DNA from: Flavobacterium branchiicola
GTDB taxonomy: Bacteria > Bacteroidota > Bacteroidia > Flavobacteriales > Flavobacteriaceae
DNA: 64,000 nucleotides
Direction: 5' to 3'
Assembly: GCF_018383905.1 (NCBI RefSeq)
Contig: NZ_JAGYWA010000004.1
Location: 124,001-188,000, forward strand
The first letter of the stretch is position 1. Each line of letters begins with the position of its first letter. This document shows, piece by piece, positions 61,728-64,000 of this stretch. Position numbers and translations under genes: made by a program. The notes under the pieces were generated by a model. That model worked only from the letters and a program-made list of their open reading frames with translations, did no database searches and was not told the DNA's origin.

Positions 61728-62480
61728 ATGAAAAATTTAGAGAATAAAGTAGCAATCGTGACAGGTGGAAACAGTGGAATTGGATATGCAGCAGCAGCTG
61801 ATTTAGTTTCAAAAGGTGCAAAAGTTATTGTAACAGGAAGAAACAAAGAAGCTTTAACAAAAGCCGAAACAGAATTGAATGTTACCGGAATCGTTGCAGA
61901 CCAATCGGATTTAAAATCAATTGATAATTTAGTAGATCAGGTAAAAGCCAAATTTGGTAAAGTAGATATTTTATTTGTAAATGCTGGTGTGGCAGCTTTT
62001 GCTCCTGTTGATTCTGCTTCAGAAGAACATTATGACAGTATTATGAACATAAATGTAAAAGGACTTTATTTTACGGTTCAAAAAGTGTTACCAATTTTAA
62101 ACGACGGAGCCTCAATTATTTTTAATACATCAGTAAATGCTCATGTCGGAATGCTAAATTCTAGTGTTTATGCAGCAAGTAAAGCAGCAGTTTTGTCACT
62201 AAATAAAGTGTTTGCTGCAGAATTGGCACCTAGAAAAATTCGAGTTAATGCAGTTTCTCCTGGTCCAATTGAAACTCCGCTTTATGGTAAAGTAGGTTTA
62301 GAGAAAGAAGAAGTGGAAGGTTTTGGAGCTGCTTTAGGCCAAAAGATCTTATTGAAACGTTTTGGTCAGGCTTCAGAAGTTGCAAAAACAATTAGTTTCC
62401 TTGCTTCAGATGATTCTTCATTTATTACAGGAACTGAGATTGTTGTTGATGGCGGTCTTACTGTAAATACAGTATTATAA
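61728..62480 (+). CDS. SDR-family NAD(P)-dependent oxidoreductase
   Basis: This 250-residue cytosolic Rossmann enzyme has cofactor motif TGGNSGIGYA, NAG motif VNAGVA, catalytic Ser/Tyr/Lys (NTSVNAH, YAASK) and the PGPIETP loop. The arginine in TGRNK suggests NADP(H). It is of the classical type, with unknown substrate. The palindromic operator before it and the TetR gene behind it suggest induction by a small compound. Confidence 0.95.
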   Translation: MKNLENKVAIVTGGNSGIGYAAAADLVSKGAKVIVTGRNKEALTKAETELNVTGIVADQSDLKSIDNLVDQVKAKFGKVDILFVNAGVAAFAPVDSASEEHYDSIMNINVKGLYFTVQKVLPILNDGASIIFNTSVNAHVGMLNSSVYAASKAAVLSLNKVFAAELAPRKIRVNAVSPGPIETPLYGKVGLEKEEVEGFGAALGQKILLKRFGQASEVAKTISFLASDDSSFITGTEIVVDGGLTVNTVL

Positions 62481-62497
62481 TTTTTTTGACTTATTCA

Positions 62498-62511
62498 GGA
62501 ACGATTGTTCC
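62498..62511. promoter_or_regulatory. TetR operator in front of the TetR gene
   Basis: GGAACGATTGTTCC is a 14-bp near-palindrome that shares its arms and centre with the operator at 61650-61675. It lies just before two candidate -7 boxes and implies autoregulation. Confidence 0.78.
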
Positions 62512-62512
62512 G

Positions 62513-62528
62513 TATTTTTGTATCTTTG
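62513..62528 (+). promoter_or_regulatory. Candidate -7 boxes of the TetR gene
   Basis: TATTTTTG at 62513-62520 and TATCTTTG at 62521-62528 both match TAnnTTTG. The second is the same octamer as in the SDR promoter. The ATG used is at 62554; the upstream in-frame start at 62518 would lie in the promoter. Confidence 0.6.
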
Positions 62529-62553
62529 CAGGAAGCAATTTAATTTTGTAGGC

Positions 62554-63135
62554 ATGGCTAGAACGAAAGAATTTAATGAAGATAAGGCTTTAGATAAAGC
62601 TATTGAAATTTTTTGGCACAAAGGTTATAACGGAACTTCGGCGCAGGATCTGGTTACGCATTTAGGCCTAAGCCGCTCTAGTTTGTATGATACTTTTGGC
62701 GATAAGCAAAAGCTTTTTGTGAAAGCACTGAAAAGATATCAGGAACAAGGTCAGAATTATGTGATTGAACTTCTGGAAAAATCTGAAAATATAAAGGTTA
62801 CGTTTACAGAAATTTTTAAACAGGCAGTAATTGAGAGTCTGGAAGACCGAATAACCAAAGGTTGTTTTATGGTAAATTCTGCTGTTGAACTTGCTATGCA
62901 TGATCCTGAAATTGGTAAGATTGTTCATGAGAATCAAAAGATAATGGAGGAGGTTTTCTATAAAGCAGTGAAGAAAGGGCAGGAGTCTGGTCAGATTTCG
63001 ACAAAACAAGAAGCGAGATCACTGGCACGCTTTATTTTTAATAATTACTCCGGAATCAGGGTTCTAGCCCGCGCTGGTGAAAAAGACAAACAAGTTTATG
63101 ATGATATACTAAAAGCGATGTTTTCTTTGTTTTAA
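62554..63135 (+). CDS. TetR/AcrR-family repressor
   Basis: This 193-residue protein starts MARTKEFNEDKALDKAIEIF and has an N-terminal TetR helix-turn-helix (SAQDLVTHLGLSRSSLYDTF). The C-terminal ligand domain includes KGCFMVNSAVELAMHDPEI, typical of the TetR_C_16/AcrR group. The start at 62554 was chosen because the longer frame covers the promoter and operator. It should repress itself and the SDR gene through shared palindromes. Confidence 0.94.
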   Translation: MARTKEFNEDKALDKAIEIFWHKGYNGTSAQDLVTHLGLSRSSLYDTFGDKQKLFVKALKRYQEQGQNYVIELLEKSENIKVTFTEIFKQAVIESLEDRITKGCFMVNSAVELAMHDPEIGKIVHENQKIMEEVFYKAVKKGQESGQISTKQEARSLARFIFNNYSGIRVLARAGEKDKQVYDDILKAMFSLF

Positions 63136-63150
63136 AGAATCAAAGTCAAT

Positions 63151-63186
63151 AAAAAACGGCAGCTACATTTGTAGCTGCCGTTTTTT
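63151..63186. terminator. Bidirectional terminator
   Basis: A perfect 16-bp stem (AAAAAACGGCAGCTAC with its complement) and 4-nt loop lie between two convergent genes. Confidence 0.95.
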
Positions 63187-63218
63187 GTTTTAAGTAAGTA
63201 ATAGAAAATGAAGACTTC

Positions 63219-64000
63219 TTAGCTTTTTTCTTCTTTGTTGAAGTAAACTAAGTAGTAATACATTTGTTTTTCTTCATCCCAACCTTTTTCAACAAATTTT
63301 TCTGCACTTTCAGGATTAATAAAATCCATTTTAATCTGAATATGCGTATCCAGATTAATTACATTTTTAATCGATTTTCTAGCGTCAGAAACTGCTGCGT
63401 TGGCAATTGGGAACGAGGTTACATCTTCGATGCTGTATTTTTCTCCTTTATCAACTTTATAGTTTTTGAATTCAGGAATTAAGTCAGGATTATCTAGTAC
63501 TTCATTCAGGAAATTTTGTTCTTCAAACTGATCATTTTTAGCGAAATAATTCACAGATCGGTTCATAAACATTACTTCCTCTTTCTTGTCTTCTGCTGGA
63601 AAAACAACATCTTTAGCGAAGTTTTGACAGAATTTTAAATATTTTTTTGTGATGAAGTTTTCATCTTCAAAAGCATCAACAGATAAAAAGTGCTCTAACC
63701 AGTAGCGAGCATCATAACGGTTGCTGTCTACAGTTAAAATTTTGTATCCTTCTTCTTTTTTATAATTAAAGATCAAACATCCTTTATCTAATTTGCTCAG
63801 GTTGATTCCTTGTTGCAAAATCATTTCAAGGTTGCTGTCTTTTTCTTCAAATTGTAAAAAGTCAGCTTGCAGCTCACTTTTAAAAATTCCGATCGCATCA
63901 ACAACATTATTGTCGATACTCAGATTAGTCAAATACGTTATATAAACCTCTCCGTTTTTAATATGCGGATGATTTGACTGCTCAAATAAATGTGTAGTGA
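63219..64000 (-). CDS. Nucleoid-associated protein (NdpA/YejK-like), 5' end cut by window
   Basis: The frame stays open through base 64000 on the minus strand, so the N terminus is missing; a start at 63932 (TTG) is internal. The product of at least 260 residues resembles the 37-kDa nucleoid-associated family, with YLTNLSIDNN near the visible start, DSNRYDARYWLEHFL and VINLDTHIQIKMDF. Family members bind DNA and are about 330-345 residues. The function in Bacteroidota is not established. Confidence 0.85.
   Translation of the reverse strand, partial: TTHLFEQSNHPHIKNGEVYITYLTNLSIDNNVVDAIGIFKSELQADFLQFEEKDSNLEMILQQGINLSKLDKGCLIFNYKKEEGYKILTVDSNRYDARYWLEHFLSVDAFEDENFITKKYLKFCQNFAKDVVFPAEDKKEEVMFMNRSVNYFAKNDQFEEQNFLNEVLDNPDLIPEFKNYKVDKGEKYSIEDVTSFPIANAAVSDARKSIKNVINLDTHIQIKMDFINPESAEKFVEKGWDEEKQMYYYLVYFNKEEKS

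Noticed and set aside
62518..62553. 12-residue N-terminal extension of the TetR protein
   Set aside because: It overlaps the promoter box, and the family normally begins a few residues before the first helix, as MARTKEF does.

Overview
The window is a contiguous piece of an AT-rich Bacteroidota chromosome, most likely Flavobacterium or a close relative. The supporting signs are a SusC/SusD pair, a type IX secretion (type B, gliding-associated) C-terminal domain, lipoprotein signals of Bacteroidota type, promoter -7 boxes of the form TAnnTTTG, no obvious Shine-Dalgarno sequences, a short ProRS of the archaeal/eukaryotic type, and several dispersed intergenic repeats of the sort common in flavobacterial genomes. 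No phage, insertion sequence or CRISPR array was seen. Both edge genes are cut by the window.

Positions 1-7086 hold ordinary genes: a truncated radical SAM protein, an MBL-fold hydrolase, a histidine kinase/response regulator operon, a DUF1573 protein, a YcbB-like L,D-transpeptidase lipoprotein and an NlpC/P60 peptidase.

Positions 7305-32203 form one large locus for acetylated galacto(gluco)mannan. Two esterases (CE2-like and SASA-type) overlap each other and are followed by a GH3 beta-glucosidase and an aldo/keto reductase. A leftward block carries GH26 mannanase, a GPH-type sugar transporter, GH130 mannosylglucose phosphorylase, a cellobiose/mannobiose 2-epimerase, GH5_7 mannanase and a GH97 enzyme with the residues of a retaining alpha-galactosidase. 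A divergent AraC regulator follows, then SusC, SusD, a probable surface glycan-binding lipoprotein, GH27 alpha-galactosidase and a GH5 endoglucanase/mannanase. Inferred flow: esterases and alpha-galactosidases strip the chain, endo-mannanases cut it, SusCD imports oligomers, mannobiose is epimerised to Man-Glc, and GH130 phosphorolyses this to mannose-1-phosphate plus glucose. GH3 would handle beta-glucosyl ends.

Positions 32204-57892 are mostly core and envelope genes: an OmpL-like porin, a rimO operon, a FadL-like protein, a repetitive lipoprotein, proS, three tRNA-Glu genes, rpsT, a PAS histidine kinase with a receiver protein, typA, a type B T9SS adhesin, an ABC exporter, a cryptic kinase-like protein, a beta-propeller lipoprotein, an alpha/beta hydrolase and a very large phosphoesterase/kinase-like/beta-barrel fusion.

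Positions 57893-64000 hold an HD-domain/Pycsar-effector-like membrane fusion that starts 26 bp from the large fusion gene, a convergent GAF protein, an SDR/TetR pair with a palindromic operator in front of each gene, and a truncated nucleoid-associated protein. The best candidates for undescribed biology are the three-domain fusion at 54158-57892, the HD-membrane fusion at 57919-59112, the kinase-like protein at 50979-52031, and the structured repeats at 9965-10056, 12464-12698, 13844-14021 and 17475-17556.
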